Source: JAUICS01 sp964384335 (GTDB lineage Bacteria; Pseudomonadota; Alphaproteobacteria; Micavibrionales; Micavibrionaceae). From it: a DNA stretch of 24,908 nucleotides. Positions within the stretch are counted from its first letter, which is position 1; each line of letters begins with the position of its first letter. A program made the translations under genes and the position numbers. Below, one piece after another: positions 6,407 to 15,549 of the stretch. The DNA lies in the NCBI GenBank assembly GCA_964384335.1, contig CAYLKN010000029.1, forward strand, positions 1 through 24,908. Direction: 5' to 3'. The notes beneath the pieces were generated by a model. That model ran no database searches, was not told where the DNA came from, and was given only the letters and a program-made list of their open reading frames with translations.

Positions 6407-8659
6407 CTAACCCGATTGCAGATATCTGATTGCCTGGTCTCTTTCAAACAGGTAAAGAAGGTGGCGCAAGGCTTCTCCTCTTTTCCCTTTTAGGCCGGGA
6501 TCTTTTTCAAGAATAAACCTGGCATCATTGCGCGCGGTATGCAGCAAATCATCATGTGATTCNNNNNNNNNNNNNNNNNNNNNNNNNNNNNNNNNNNNNN
6601 NNNNNNNNNNNNNNNNNNNNNNNNNNNNNNNNNNNNNNNNNNNNNNNNNNNNNNNNNNNNNNGCGGTATGCAGCAAATCATCATGTGATTCAAGAGATGC
6701 AAAACGGAATTCGGGCAGACCGCTTTGGCGAATTCCAAGAACTTCACCGCCGCCGCGCAGTTTTAGATCCTTTTCAGAAATCAGGAATCCGTCTTCCGTT
6801 TTGCGCATGATATCCAGGCGTTCTTTCGCGTTTTGTGACAGGGGCGGCGCGTAAACAAGAAAACAGTAAGATTGTCTGCGGCCTCTGCCGACACGGCCGC
6901 GAAGCTGGTGAAGCTGGGCGAGGCCGAAACGTTCGGCATGTTCAATAACCATAACCGTTGCATTCGGTACGTTTATCCCGACCTCGATAACCGTTGTTGA
7001 CACAAGAATAGCTATCTCGCCATCGGCAAATTGTTGAATGATGGCGTCTTTTTCGTCCGGCTTCATACGGCCGTGGATAAGGCCTGTTTTTGATCCGAAA
7101 TAAGATTGCAGAACCTGAAAGCGTTCCTCCGCGGAGGTCAGATCCAGAACGTCCGAATCCTCGACCAGCGGGCAAATCCAGTAAACCTGTGCCCCGTCCC
7201 GGATTCTCCGGCCTATGCCTTCGATCATTTCCTCCATGCGTTCTTTTGAAACAAGCCGTGTATCGACCGGTTTTCGTCCCGGCGGCTTCTCGGTTATTCG
7301 GCTGCATTCCATGTCTCCATATGCTGTCAGGGTCAGAGTGCGCGGGATGGGCGTTGCCGTCATGACAAGTACATCTGCCGCACCCTTTGCCTTGTCGGAC
7401 TTCCCTGACAGTTCCATTCTCTGATGCACGCCGAAACGGTGTTGTTCGTCTATGATCGCCAGACCGAGATCATGAAAAACGACATCTTTCTGAAACAGTG
7501 CGTGCGTACCGATAACAACCTGTGCTTCTCCCTCTCTGATCTGCTGCAGCAATAACTCCCGCTGCTTTCCTTTATTCCGGCCGGTCAGAGTGACACATGT
7601 TATACCCGCGTCCTGAAGCAGTGGTTCGAGCGTTTCCGCATGTTGCCGGGCCAGGATTTCGGTTGGCGCCATGAAGGCAGCCTGCGCACCATTTTCAAGA
7701 ACCTGTGCAATGGCAAGTGCCGCAACAACCGTTTTGCCGCTGCCTACATCTCCCTGCAACAGACGCATCATACGGTTTTCAGAGTTCATATCGTTTGAAA
7801 TTTCCTGCAATACTGCCTTCTGGCTTTCGGTCAGGTCAAAGGGCAGAGCATCCAGTATCTTTTGTTTGATTGTATCCGTTGCTTTAAATTGACGTCCCTT
7901 TTTTTGCATCTGCATATTGCGCACGAGAGCTAGTGCAAGCTGGTTTGAAAGAAGCTCGTCATAGGCAAGTCTCTGCCTTGCCGGAAAATCAGGTTCAAAT
8001 GAAGCCGCCTTTCCGTGTATATCCTCATTCCCCGGAAGATGAAAATGCATAACATGCAGACTTTTTTTCCACGCTGGCCAGTTTTTTTGTTTTATCATTG
8101 TCGCGTCAAGCCATTCGGGCAGGGCCGGTATATTTTCCAGGGATCCGGACACGGCCTTTCGTACAATCCTGTTGGTAAGGCCGGCGGTCAGGGGATAGAC
8201 TGGCTCCAGAATGGCAATTTCCTCTTTTTCATGCTCACCCGCAACCATATCCGGATGCACGATCTGTATCTGTTCGTTATATTTATCAATCTTGCCGCTT
8301 ACGAAAATTGTTTTATCTATTGGATACTGTTTTTTAAGCCAATCGTGACTCGCCCTGAAATAGACAAGATTCATCGTTCCCGTGCCGTCGAAACATGTTA
8401 TACGGTAAGGCTGGCCTTTTCTTTCCGCGGGCGTGTGCCTTAGGACGGTAACCGACAGTGTCGCGGTAGTGCCCGGCTTGGCGTCACGAACGGAAATTAT
8501 GTGCCTTCTGTCAATAACATCGATCGGCAGGTGACAAAGCAGATCCCAGATTTTTGTTCCGCCAAGCATCCTCTCAAACATTTTAAGAAGTCTCGGCCCG
8601 ATGCCCGGAATGACGGAGACAGATTGAAAGAGCGGATCAAGCAGGAACGGTCTTGGCAT
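6407..8659 (-). CDS. recG: ATP-dependent DNA helicase RecG (interrupted by an assembly gap)
   Basis: RecG remodels stalled replication forks and Holliday junctions. Visible in order: N-terminal wedge/OB region (about 55-140, including YRITCFDGTGTMNLVYF), Walker A GDVGSGKT (303-310), the DEQH box in LAIIDEQHRFGVHQR, the VMTATPIPRTL motif, and the C-terminal helicase block with QLRGRVGRG and the RecG-typical tail GLPEFRFASLE...LLYLFERDQAIRYLQSG. The frame as given is 750 aa because a 100-N gap plus a duplicated 29-mer adds exactly 129 bases (43 codons) near the C-terminus. Collapsing it gives 707 aa and the continuous text LESHDDLLHTARNDARFILE, as expected for RecG. So the gene is probably intact. 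It is divergent from sdhE, an arrangement familiar in alphaproteobacteria. Confidence 0.95.
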   Translation of the reverse strand: MPRPFLLDPLFQSVSVIPGIGPRLLKMFERMLGGTKIWDLLCHLPIDVIDRRHIISVRDAKPGTTATLSVTVLRHTPAERKGQPYRITCFDGTGTMNLVYFRASHDWLKKQYPIDKTIFVSGKIDKYNEQIQIVHPDMVAGEHEKEEIAILEPVYPLTAGLTNRIVRKAVSGSLENIPALPEWLDATMIKQKNWPAWKKSLHVMHFHLPGNEDIHGKAASFEPDFPARQRLAYDELLSNQLALALVRNMQMQKKGRQFKATDTIKQKILDALPFDLTESQKAVLQEISNDMNSENRMMRLLQGDVGSGKTVVAALAIAQVLENGAQAAFMAPTEILARQHAETLEPLLQDAGITCVTLTGRNKGKQRELLLQQIREGEAQVVIGTHALFQKDVVFHDLGLAIIDEQHRFGVHQRMELSGKSDKAKGAADVLVMTATPIPRTLTLTAYGDMECSRITEKPPGRKPVDTRLVSKERMEEMIEGIGRRIRDGAQVYWICPLVEDSDVLDLTSAEERFQVLQSYFGSKTGLIHGRMKPDEKDAIIQQFADGEIAILVSTTVIEVGINVPNATVMVIEHAERFGLAQLHQLRGRVGRGRRQSYCFLVYAPPLSQNAKERLDIMRKTEDGFLISEKDLKLRGGGEVLGIRQSGLPEFRFASLESHDDLLHTXXXXXXXXXXXXXXXXXXXXXXXXXXXXXXXXXXESHDDLLHTARNDARFILEKDPGLKGKRGEALRHLLYLFERDQAIRYLQSG
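6534..6562. repeat. 29-bp direct repeat, copy 1, left flank of the N gap
   Basis: Identical to 6663-6691. The two copies bracket the run of N and encode the same RecG residues, which points to unmerged contig ends, not biological repeats. Confidence 0.9.
6563..6662. other. Assembly gap of 100 N inside recG
   Basis: Exactly 100 N, the conventional placeholder length for a gap of unknown size. The flanks overlap by 29 identical bases, so the true gap is most likely zero. Confidence 0.95.
6663..6691. repeat. 29-bp direct repeat, copy 2, right flank of the N gap
   Basis: Identical to 6534-6562; see the gap entry. Confidence 0.9.
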
Positions 8660-8771
8660 GGTTTAACTGGTATTATCCTTGGTGTTATCTTGTGTTCATT
8701 GGTATTTGCTTATGATAATGGAATACCATACTCTTTTAAGACAAAATTCAAAAAATCAATGCCACACATCA

Positions 8772-9086
8772 ATGCCACACAAAGAAAAACCGCATATAGA
8801 CACCGTTGATAACGAGACCATTGAAACGAAACGCAAACGTCTTATATTTCGTTCCTGGCATCGGGGGACCCGTGAAATGGACTTGTTGATGGGCAATTTT
8901 GCGGATAAATACATACCCGGATTTACCGAACAGGAACTGGAGGAATACAATCGCTTGTTAAAAAACAATGATCCTGATATTTACAACTGGTACACCATGC
9001 GGGAAAAGCCTCCCGATGAAGAAAATTCGGGCGTGTTGCGCAGGCTGATGAATTTTCAGATCAGCGAAAATAAAGACGAGAGTTAA
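8772..9086 (+). CDS. sdhE: FAD assembly factor SdhE (succinate dehydrogenase flavinylation)
   Basis: SdhE helps attach FAD covalently to the succinate dehydrogenase flavoprotein. The signature RGTRE motif is at residues 31-35 (SWHRGTREMDLLMGNFAD), followed by the family's acidic helix pattern EQELEEYNRLL and the end motif DPDIYNWYT. From the ATG at 8772 the protein is 104 aa, near the usual 80-100; the open frame extends upstream to a TTG at 8679, but that part has no family similarity. No strong ribosome binding site is visible at 8772. A C-terminal tail of about 28 residues (REKPPDEENSG onward) is family-typical in length. It ends 3 bp before hslV, so the two are very likely co-transcribed. 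Its client, sdhA, is not in the window, but other TCA-cycle genes (mdh, sucC, sucD) are close by. Confidence 0.9.
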   Translation: MPHKEKPHIDTVDNETIETKRKRLIFRSWHRGTREMDLLMGNFADKYIPGFTEQELEEYNRLLKNNDPDIYNWYTMREKPPDEENSGVLRRLMNFQISENKDES

Positions 9087-9089
9087 AGA

Positions 9090-9650
9090 ATGAATATTTT
9101 CGGTGCAAATAACTGGCACGCCACAACCATTTTGTCGATACGGAAGAATGACGAGGTCGTAGTTGCGGGCGATGGCCAGGTTTCCATGGGTGAGACCGTT
9201 CTCAAATCCAATGCCCGGAAAGTCCGGCGTCTTGGCAGCGGGAAAAGCGAAAAGAAAATAATTGCCGGTTTTGCCGGGGCGACCGCCGATGCGTTTACTC
9301 TTTTCGAGCGGCTTGAAGCAAAGCTTGAGGCGCATCCCGGGCAATTAACGCGTGCCGCCGTTGAACTCGCAAAAGACTGGCGCACAGATAAGTATCTGAG
9401 ACAGCTTCAGGCTCTCATGGCCGTCTGTGATAAAGAAACATCCCTTATTCTCTCGGGGACAGGGGACGTTGTTGAACCGGAAGACGGTATCATTGGTCTG
9501 GGCTCCGGCGGGAATTATGCGCTTGCCGCGGCACGGGCGCTGTATGACCGAGAAGATATGGATGCGGAAGCGATTGCGCGAAAGGCAATGGAGATTGCCG
9601 CCAAAATTTGTGTTTACACAAATGACAATATTGTGATTGAAAAACTGTAA
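9090..9650 (+). CDS. hslV: ATP-dependent protease subunit HslV (ClpQ)
   Basis: Threonine peptidase of the HslUV complex, a two-ring degradation chamber for unfolded proteins in the cytoplasm. 186 aa, slightly above the usual 175-180. The catalytic N-terminal threonine after processing is at T12 (HATTILSIRK), followed by the conserved AGDGQVSMG loop, GFAGATADAFTLFE, and the C-terminal GNYALAAARAL and CVYTNDNI blocks. The 11-residue propeptide is removed on maturation. The gene lies 3 bp after sdhE and 18 bp before hslU, so the three form a likely operon. Confidence 0.97.
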   Translation: MNIFGANNWHATTILSIRKNDEVVVAGDGQVSMGETVLKSNARKVRRLGSGKSEKKIIAGFAGATADAFTLFERLEAKLEAHPGQLTRAAVELAKDWRTDKYLRQLQALMAVCDKETSLILSGTGDVVEPEDGIIGLGSGGNYALAAARALYDREDMDAEAIARKAMEIAAKICVYTNDNIVIEKL

Positions 9651-9668
9651 ACAGATATCGGATAAAGA

Positions 9669-11069
9669 ATGCATGAACCGCTTAAAACAGATGACACCAC
9701 CACTGCAGGCAATGAGGAAAACAAGGTTGTGACAGAGTCTGATGCCCAAAACTCAGGGGATTCCCCTAATTTCACACCCCGCGAAATCGTTTCCGAGCTT
9801 GACCGTTATATCATCGGGCAGACGGATGCAAAAAAAGCCGTCGCCGTTGCCTTGCGTAACCGCTGGCGGAGGCAGCAGCTTGATCACGAACTGCAGGAGG
9901 AGGTGTACCCCAAAAACATTCTCATGATTGGTCCAACAGGGGTTGGAAAGACCGAGATTGCCCGTCGTCTTGCAAAGTTGGCGCATGCGCCGTTTATCAA
10001 GGTGGAAGCGACCAAATTTACCGAAGTCGGGTATGTCGGGCGCGATGTTGAATCGATCATTCGGGACCTTCTTGAAAACGCCATTCACATGACCCGCCAG
10101 AAAATGAGAAAACAGGTAAGGGTAAAAGCGGAGCTGAATGCGGAGGAGCGTGTTATCGATGCGCTTGTCGGCTCAACGGCTTCACCGGGCACGCGTGAGA
10201 ATTTTCGTGAAAAACTTAGGAAGGGCGAACTGAAAGACAGGGAGATCGAGCTTGATCTTATTGATAACAGCAGCTCCGCCCCGTCTTTTGAAATACCGGG
10301 TATGCCAGGCGCATCCATGAGCATGATCAATATGAATGACATCTTTGGAAAGGCTTTCGGAGGGCGCACGAAAAGAAAGAAAATGAATGTTGAGGAAAGC
10401 TATGATGTTCTTATCGACGAAGAGTCGGACAAGCTTCTTGATGAGGATAAGGTGATTGCGAATGCCATGAACCTGGTGCAGCAAAGCGGAATTGTATTCA
10501 TTGACGAAATCGACAAGATTACCATGCGCAGCGATGTAAGAGGCGGGGACGTCAGCCGTGAAGGGGTGCAGCGGGATCTTCTGCCGCTTATCGAAGGGAC
10601 AACTGTATCAACAAAATACGGTCCTATACAAACGGACCATATTCTTTTTATTGCCAGCGGCGCTTTTCATTACGCAAAACCGTCCGATCTTCTCGCCGAG
10701 CTTCAGGGGCGACTGCCGATCAGGGTTGAGCTTCGTGCCCTTACACAAGACGATTTCAAGCGCATTCTCTGTGAGCCGGAGGCAAGTCTTCTGAAACAGT
10801 ACAAAGCATTAATGGAAACTGAAAATCTGGTACTTGAATTCGAAAATGATGCGGTTGACGAGCTTGCCCGTCTTGCCACCGAAATCAACGACAAGGTTGA
10901 GAATATCGGTGCACGCCGGCTTCACACAGTCATGGAAAAACTTCTTGAGGAAATCAGCTTCACGGCCAGTGAACGCCCCGGGGAAACCATTACGATCAAT
11001 GCGGATTATGTGCGGGAGCAGGTGAGTGACCTTATGCAGAAAGCGGATATCAGCAAATTTATCCTGTAA
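9669..11069 (+). CDS. hslU: HslU ATPase (ClpY), unfoldase of HslUV
   Basis: AAA+ ATPase that unfolds substrates and feeds them to HslV. Walker A GPTGVGKT is at 88-95 and Walker B is in the segment IVFIDEIDKITM. The signature start TPREIVSELDRYIIGQ begins near residue 36, and the C-terminus ends in SKFIL, matching the tail that docks into HslV. At 466 aa it has about 30 extra N-terminal residues compared with most HslU (435-443). An in-frame GTG at 9729, with GAGGA upstream, would give a 446-aa protein and is a plausible alternative start. The intermediate domain is present (about 110-240), including a GMPGASMSMINMNDIFG stretch. Confidence 0.96.
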   Translation: MHEPLKTDDTTTAGNEENKVVTESDAQNSGDSPNFTPREIVSELDRYIIGQTDAKKAVAVALRNRWRRQQLDHELQEEVYPKNILMIGPTGVGKTEIARRLAKLAHAPFIKVEATKFTEVGYVGRDVESIIRDLLENAIHMTRQKMRKQVRVKAELNAEERVIDALVGSTASPGTRENFREKLRKGELKDREIELDLIDNSSSAPSFEIPGMPGASMSMINMNDIFGKAFGGRTKRKKMNVEESYDVLIDEESDKLLDEDKVIANAMNLVQQSGIVFIDEIDKITMRSDVRGGDVSREGVQRDLLPLIEGTTVSTKYGPIQTDHILFIASGAFHYAKPSDLLAELQGRLPIRVELRALTQDDFKRILCEPEASLLKQYKALMETENLVLEFENDAVDELARLATEINDKVENIGARRLHTVMEKLLEEISFTASERPGETITINADYVREQVSDLMQKADISKFIL

Positions 11070-11193
11070 AAAACATGTGGGCTCCACACGAAATTTATAT
11101 CCATAAGATTTGTCACGACTCTTTTGAAGGGTGTACGAACCTTTATTTTCTGGTATTAATTTTCTTGAAGATTAACAAAAAGGAGTAGTTGGT

Positions 11194-12144
11194 ATGGCAC
11201 GGAATAAAATTGCGCTGATTGGTGCCGGACAAATTGGCGGTACGCTTGCTTTTCTTACCGGTTTAAAGGAACTGGGCGACGTGGCTATTGTCGATATTGC
11301 CGAAGGTGTGCCGCAGGGTAAATCTCTTGATATTGCCGAAGCTTCTCCAGTCGAGGGCTTTGATTGTAATCTGGCCGGCAGTAACGCATATGATGTGATC
11401 GACGGCGCGGATGTCGTTATTGTTACCGCTGGTCTTCCCCGGAAACCGGGGATGAGCCGTGACGACCTTGTGGATACGAATTCGAAAATCATTAAGGATG
11501 TGGCCGTTCAAATACGGGACAGGGCGCCGGAATCATTTGTTATCGTTATAACAAACCCACTGGACATTATGGTTGAGGTAATGCAGCGTGTGACAGGTTT
11601 TGAAGCCAGAAAAGTCGTTGGAATGGCGGGTGTTCTGGACAGCGCACGTTTCCGGTACTTCCTCGCCGATGAATTCGGTGTGTCCGTTGAGGATGTGCAT
11701 GCCTTTGTGCTTGGCGGGCACGGTGATACCATGGTGCCACTGGTCAAATATTCAAACGTCGCGGGTATACCGCTTCCGGATTGTGTAAAGATGGGCTGGA
11801 CAACACAGGCAAAAATCGATGCCATTGTGGAAAGGACCCGAAACGGAGGCGGGGAAATTGTCAGCCTGCTGAAAACCGGTTCGGCTTTTTATGCGCCGGC
11901 ATCAAGCGCAATTGCCATGGCCGAAAGTTACCTGAAGGACAAAAAGCGTGTGTTGCCGTGTGCGGCAAAGCTTGATGGTGAATATGGCATTCACGGGCTT
12001 TATATTGGTGTGCCGGTTGTTATAGGTGAGAACGGAGTTGAAAAGATAATAGAAATTCAATTGACTGAGGAAGAGCAAAGCCAGTTCAATCACTCGGTCA
12101 ATGCTGTCCGGGATCTCGTCTGTCTTTTGGATAAGGCGGCGTAA
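11194..12144 (+). CDS. mdh: Malate dehydrogenase (lactate/malate dehydrogenase family)
   Basis: NAD-dependent oxidation of malate to oxaloacetate in the TCA cycle. 316 aa, normal for the LDH-like bacterial class. The dinucleotide motif GAGQIGG is at 10-16 and Asp34, at the end of the second strand, marks NAD preference. The substrate loop has RKPGMSRDDL (83-92), with Arg83 and Arg89 as in malate-specific enzymes, the NP motif is at 121-122 (ITNPLD), and the catalytic histidine is His176 (GGHGDTMVP). A good AAGGAG site precedes the ATG. The 124-bp gap after hslU suggests its own promoter; TTGTCA at 11110 with TACGAA 18 bp on is a weak candidate. An aminotransferase and sucC follow in the same direction. 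Confidence 0.97.
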   Translation: MARNKIALIGAGQIGGTLAFLTGLKELGDVAIVDIAEGVPQGKSLDIAEASPVEGFDCNLAGSNAYDVIDGADVVIVTAGLPRKPGMSRDDLVDTNSKIIKDVAVQIRDRAPESFVIVITNPLDIMVEVMQRVTGFEARKVVGMAGVLDSARFRYFLADEFGVSVEDVHAFVLGGHGDTMVPLVKYSNVAGIPLPDCVKMGWTTQAKIDAIVERTRNGGGEIVSLLKTGSAFYAPASSAIAMAESYLKDKKRVLPCAAKLDGEYGIHGLYIGVPVVIGENGVEKIIEIQLTEEEQSQFNHSVNAVRDLVCLLDKAA

Positions 12145-12240
12145 GGGGTTTTATCAGGATGGAAAAAATCTTTTCATTTCCCCTTTATTAGTAAATCCGT
12201 AATCTGTAAAAATAAGAATATAAAAAATTATGGAGTAAGA

Positions 12241-13470
12241 ATGTCTTTAGTAGCAGACCGTTTGAACAGAATTAAACCATCCCCGACACTGGGTGTGACA
12301 TTCAAGGCAAAAGAGCTTAAGGATGCCGGAAAAGATATCATCAGCCTTGGTGCCGGCGAGCCGGATTTCGATACACCTGACTTTGTAAAAGAGGCCGCAT
12401 ATGCGGCCATGAAAGCAGGAAAGACAAAATATACGCCCATTGATGGAACGCCCGAGCTTAAGGACGCGATTATTGCAAAATTTAAAAGAGATAACGGCCT
12501 TGACTACAAAAGATCACAGATTTCTGTTGGAACGGGAGGAAAACAGGTTCTGTTCAACGCACTTATGGCATCCATAAATCCGGGGGATGAAGTTATTATC
12601 CCTGCACCTTACTGGGTGTCTTATCCTGATATGACCTATCTTGCCGAAGGAACGCCCGTATTTGTAAAATGTCCGGAAGACAAGGGATATAAACTGCAAC
12701 CCGGCGATCTTGAAAGCGCCATAACCGATAAAACGAAATGGGTGATTCTGAATTCACCCAATAATCCGACAGGCGCCGGGTATACAAGGGAAGAGATGAA
12801 AGCGTTGACAGATGTCCTTGTACGTCATCCGCACGTGTACGTTATGTCTGATGATATGTACGAATATATTGTGTATGATAACTTTGAATTCTTCACGCCC
12901 GCACAGGTGGAACCGCGTCTTTTTGACAGAACATTGACATGCAACGGGGTTTCAAAGGCCTATGCCATGACAGGCTGGCGCATAGGATATGCAGGCGGAC
13001 CGGAAGAATTGATTTCAGCAATGTGCAAGATGCAGTCGCAAAGTACGTCCAACCCGTCCTCTATTTCACAGGCGGCGGCTCATGCAGCACTTGAAGGCAA
13101 TCTTTCCTTTCTTGAGGAAAGGAATACGGAATTCAAAAAACGTCGCGACCTCGTTGTGACTATGCTTAATGAAGCGGACGGCATACGCTGCCCTAATCCC
13201 GAAGGGGCATTTTATGTCTATGCTTCCTGTGAGGGGTGTATCGGTAAAACGTCGCCTGACGGAACGGTAATAGAAAGTGACCAGGATTTTATCACCTATC
13301 TTCTTGAAGAAGTCGGCGTGGCCTGCGTTCATGGTGAGGCGTTTGGCCTGTCACCGTATTTCAGGGTGTCTTATGCCACCTCACTTGATGTTTTGAAAGA
13401 TGCCTGTTCCAGAATACAGGACGCCTGTTCGCGTCTGAAAGGTGAAAGCCGGAAAATGCAGGTGGCGTGA
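12241..13470 (+). CDS. Class I/Ib PLP-dependent aspartate aminotransferase
   Basis: Transfers an amino group between aspartate and 2-oxoglutarate, giving oxaloacetate and glutamate; related enzymes of this class also act on prephenate or aromatic substrates. 409 aa, usual size. PLP-binding lysine is Lys239 in NGVSKAYAMTGWRIGY. Other markers are NSPNNPTG (171-178), the DDMY turn near 204-207 and the substrate arginine in FRVSYATS near the C-terminus. A GGAGTAAGA site precedes the ATG. The C-terminal tail SRLKGESRKMQVA extends slightly beyond the fold. Its place between mdh and sucC ties amino-acid nitrogen to TCA-cycle oxaloacetate, though co-transcription is uncertain because gaps of 96 and 88 bp flank it. 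Confidence 0.92.
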   Translation: MSLVADRLNRIKPSPTLGVTFKAKELKDAGKDIISLGAGEPDFDTPDFVKEAAYAAMKAGKTKYTPIDGTPELKDAIIAKFKRDNGLDYKRSQISVGTGGKQVLFNALMASINPGDEVIIPAPYWVSYPDMTYLAEGTPVFVKCPEDKGYKLQPGDLESAITDKTKWVILNSPNNPTGAGYTREEMKALTDVLVRHPHVYVMSDDMYEYIVYDNFEFFTPAQVEPRLFDRTLTCNGVSKAYAMTGWRIGYAGGPEELISAMCKMQSQSTSNPSSISQAAAHAALEGNLSFLEERNTEFKKRRDLVVTMLNEADGIRCPNPEGAFYVYASCEGCIGKTSPDGTVIESDQDFITYLLEEVGVACVHGEAFGLSPYFRVSYATSLDVLKDACSRIQDACSRLKGESRKMQVA

Positions 13471-13558
13471 GTATAATTGAAAGGAAACTTCTTTTCCTGA
13501 ATGAAATGAAGTGCTAAACCCCAAATGAATCATGTTTAACAAATCCAGGAGCAAATAA

Positions 13559-14737
13559 ATGAACGTCCATGAGTATCAGGCAAAATCCCTTCTTAAAAAA
13601 TACGGTGTGACTGTATTAAACGGCGTAGCGGCGATGAATGTCGAGGATGCCGTTAAAGGCGCCGAAGAGCTTGGCGGGCCTGTTTGGGTGGTAAAAGCCC
13701 AGATCCATGCCGGGGGGCGTGGCAAAGGCGGTGGCGTTAAAGTTGTCAAATCCGTCAGTGAGGTTCAGACTGAAGCGGAGCGCATGCTCGGTATGCAGCT
13801 TGTCACTCATCAGACAGGACCGGAAGGGCAGAAGGTAAGGCGTTTGTATGTAGAGCATGGCTGCGATATCGAGCGGGAGCTGTACTGCAGTATCGTTATT
13901 GACAGGGCAACCTCGTGCGTGACTTTTATTGTTTCATCCGAAGGTGGGGTGGAGATTGAAGAGGTTGCCGATAAGAACCCGGAAAAAATAATACGCGTTG
14001 CCATTGATCCGGCCACAGGCATGATGCCGTTTCATGCACGTAAACTTGCTTTCTCCCTTGGAATAAAGGGTGATGCCAATAAAAAGGCCGTCAAATTCTT
14101 TATGGCGCTTTACAACGCCTTTATCGCTCTGGACTGCGACATGCTGGAAATCAACCCGCTGGTGATCACAAAAGATCAGGATGTGGTTGCACTGGATGCC
14201 AAGATCAATTTTGATGATAATGCCCTTTTCAGGCATCAGGATATTGCCGCTTTGCGTGATTTTGACGAAGAGGACGATAGCGAAAGAGAAGCAAAAAATC
14301 ATGATCTGGCCTATATACGTCTTGACGGAAACATAGGCTGCATGGTCAACGGGGCCGGCCTTGCCATGGCAACGATGGACATTATCAAGCATTACGGCGG
14401 GGAGCCTGCAAACTTCCTCGATGTCGGCGGCGGTGCATCGGTTGAGAAAGTTACGACCGCATTCAAAATAATATTGTCCGATCAAAAAGTTGAAGGGATC
14501 CTTGTGAATATTTTTGGCGGTATTATGAAATGCGATATTATTGCCGATGGTATTATTGCGGCTGCAAAGGAAGTTGACCTTGGTGTCCCACTCGTTGTCC
14601 GTCTTGAAGGCACGAATGTTGAGCAGGGTAAGCAAAAACTTGATAATTCAGGATTACCCATCATTTCTGCGGACAATCTCGCGGATGCGGCCAAGAAAGT
14701 TGTCAAGGCAACTGAGGAAGCCAGAAAAGCAGCCTGA
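13559..14737 (+). CDS. sucC: Succinate-CoA ligase (ADP-forming) subunit beta
   Basis: ATP-grasp subunit of succinyl-CoA synthetase, which interconverts succinyl-CoA and succinate with nucleotide phosphorylation in the TCA cycle. 392 aa, close to the standard 388. Typical blocks: MNVHEYQAKSLL at the start, VVKAQIHAGGRGKGGGVK (nucleotide-binding loop), LEINPLV (metal site region), LDGNIGCMVNGAGLAMATMD, and GGGASVEKV followed by the NIFGGIMKCD block that binds the phosphate near the alpha-subunit histidine. A CAGGAG site precedes the ATG. Its partner sucD is not directly next to it; an alpha/beta hydrolase gene lies between. Confidence 0.97.
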   Translation: MNVHEYQAKSLLKKYGVTVLNGVAAMNVEDAVKGAEELGGPVWVVKAQIHAGGRGKGGGVKVVKSVSEVQTEAERMLGMQLVTHQTGPEGQKVRRLYVEHGCDIERELYCSIVIDRATSCVTFIVSSEGGVEIEEVADKNPEKIIRVAIDPATGMMPFHARKLAFSLGIKGDANKKAVKFFMALYNAFIALDCDMLEINPLVITKDQDVVALDAKINFDDNALFRHQDIAALRDFDEEDDSEREAKNHDLAYIRLDGNIGCMVNGAGLAMATMDIIKHYGGEPANFLDVGGGASVEKVTTAFKIILSDQKVEGILVNIFGGIMKCDIIADGIIAAAKEVDLGVPLVVRLEGTNVEQGKQKLDNSGLPIISADNLADAAKKVVKATEEARKAA

Positions 14738-14772
14738 TACAAAATTCAATCGCGGGATTACTGGAGGAGCTT

Positions 14773-15549
14773 TTGAAAATCAGTCTGGAAAATGGTATTT
14801 ACATACTTCAATCTGTAACAAAAGAGGATCTGGGTTTTGATATCTGGTTCCTGCATGGATATGGCGAATCCGGATTTTCATTTCAGGAAGCTTTTTATTA
14901 TCTGCGCGATTATAATTTATATGTGCCTGATATGGCCGGTTTTGGGTCAAGCCTTCCCCAGAACGGTATTCTTACGCTTCAGGATCACGCGGATCTTTTG
15001 GAAAAAACTATTTCTCTTATCTCGTCGGCAAGGCCGGTAATTCTGGTCGGTCATTCACTTGGCGGTCTCATCCAGACCCTGATTGCCAAAAACAAGCGTT
15101 TGAATTTGCGCGGTCTTATTTTTATAGATAGTCCGCTCTATAAAAGCGAAATATTTATTGCCAGCAAAATCGAGGTTTTTAATGATCCCGAAAAAGCCAT
15201 TCACTCTATCCGGAAATGGATGCAGAGCATCAGTAACAATAAAATTTACATGCACCGTTATCTCGCAAGTTTATGGAGAGCCAATCCAAAATGTTTCCTG
15301 GCCCTGGCCAACGATCTTCTTGAATACGTTGAGCACAACACACTCGTTGAGGAGTATATTAAACCGAATGTTCCGAAGCTTTTTATTGTAAGAGGGGACG
15401 GCGTAAGGCCGGAAGACAATTTAAAACGCTTGTATGAGGAAAATGTAACCGTTAATGTCGTCGATAAGGCCGGACACTGGCCAATGATTGAATATCCTGA
15501 AAACGTATATAACGGCATTATCAGGAAATGGATTGAAAATATGAATTGA
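14773..15549 (+). CDS. Alpha/beta hydrolase inserted between sucC and sucD, TTG start
   Basis: 258 aa, single-domain alpha/beta hydrolase of unknown substrate. Nucleophile elbow GHSLGG is at 93-98 with Ser95. The oxyanion segment is FLHGYGES (27-33), the likely acid Asp209 is in VRGDGVRPED, and the catalytic His235 is in KAGHWPM, so the triad is complete. The start is TTG at 14773 behind a strong GGAGGAG site at 14763-14769; no ATG occurs near it. There is no signal peptide. By eye it is richer in A and T (isoleucine ATT, lysine AAA, asparagine AAT) than sucC and sucD. It begins 35 bp after sucC and ends 55 bp before sucD, in the same direction, so all three are probably on one transcript. 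It may have entered the locus later or serve CoA/acyl metabolism; neither is shown. Confidence 0.85.
   Translation: MKISLENGIYILQSVTKEDLGFDIWFLHGYGESGFSFQEAFYYLRDYNLYVPDMAGFGSSLPQNGILTLQDHADLLEKTISLISSARPVILVGHSLGGLIQTLIAKNKRLNLRGLIFIDSPLYKSEIFIASKIEVFNDPEKAIHSIRKWMQSISNNKIYMHRYLASLWRANPKCFLALANDLLEYVEHNTLVEEYIKPNVPKLFIVRGDGVRPEDNLKRLYEENVTVNVVDKAGHWPMIEYPENVYNGIIRKWIENMN

Noticed and set aside
7090..7365. Several plus-strand open frames within recG
   Set aside because: They are opposite-strand shadows of the helicase coding sequence with no recognisable domain.
6407..8659. recG as a pseudogene or as carrying a real internal duplication
   Set aside because: The duplication exactly brackets a 100-N placeholder and collapses in frame to a normal RecG.
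8679..8771. N-terminal extension of SdhE from a TTG start
   Set aside because: The 31 extra residues have no family similarity and the length from the ATG at 8772 already fits.
13478..13500. Hairpin AGGAAA...TTTCCT after the aminotransferase as a terminator
   Set aside because: Stem of only six mostly A-T pairs and no T-run downstream.
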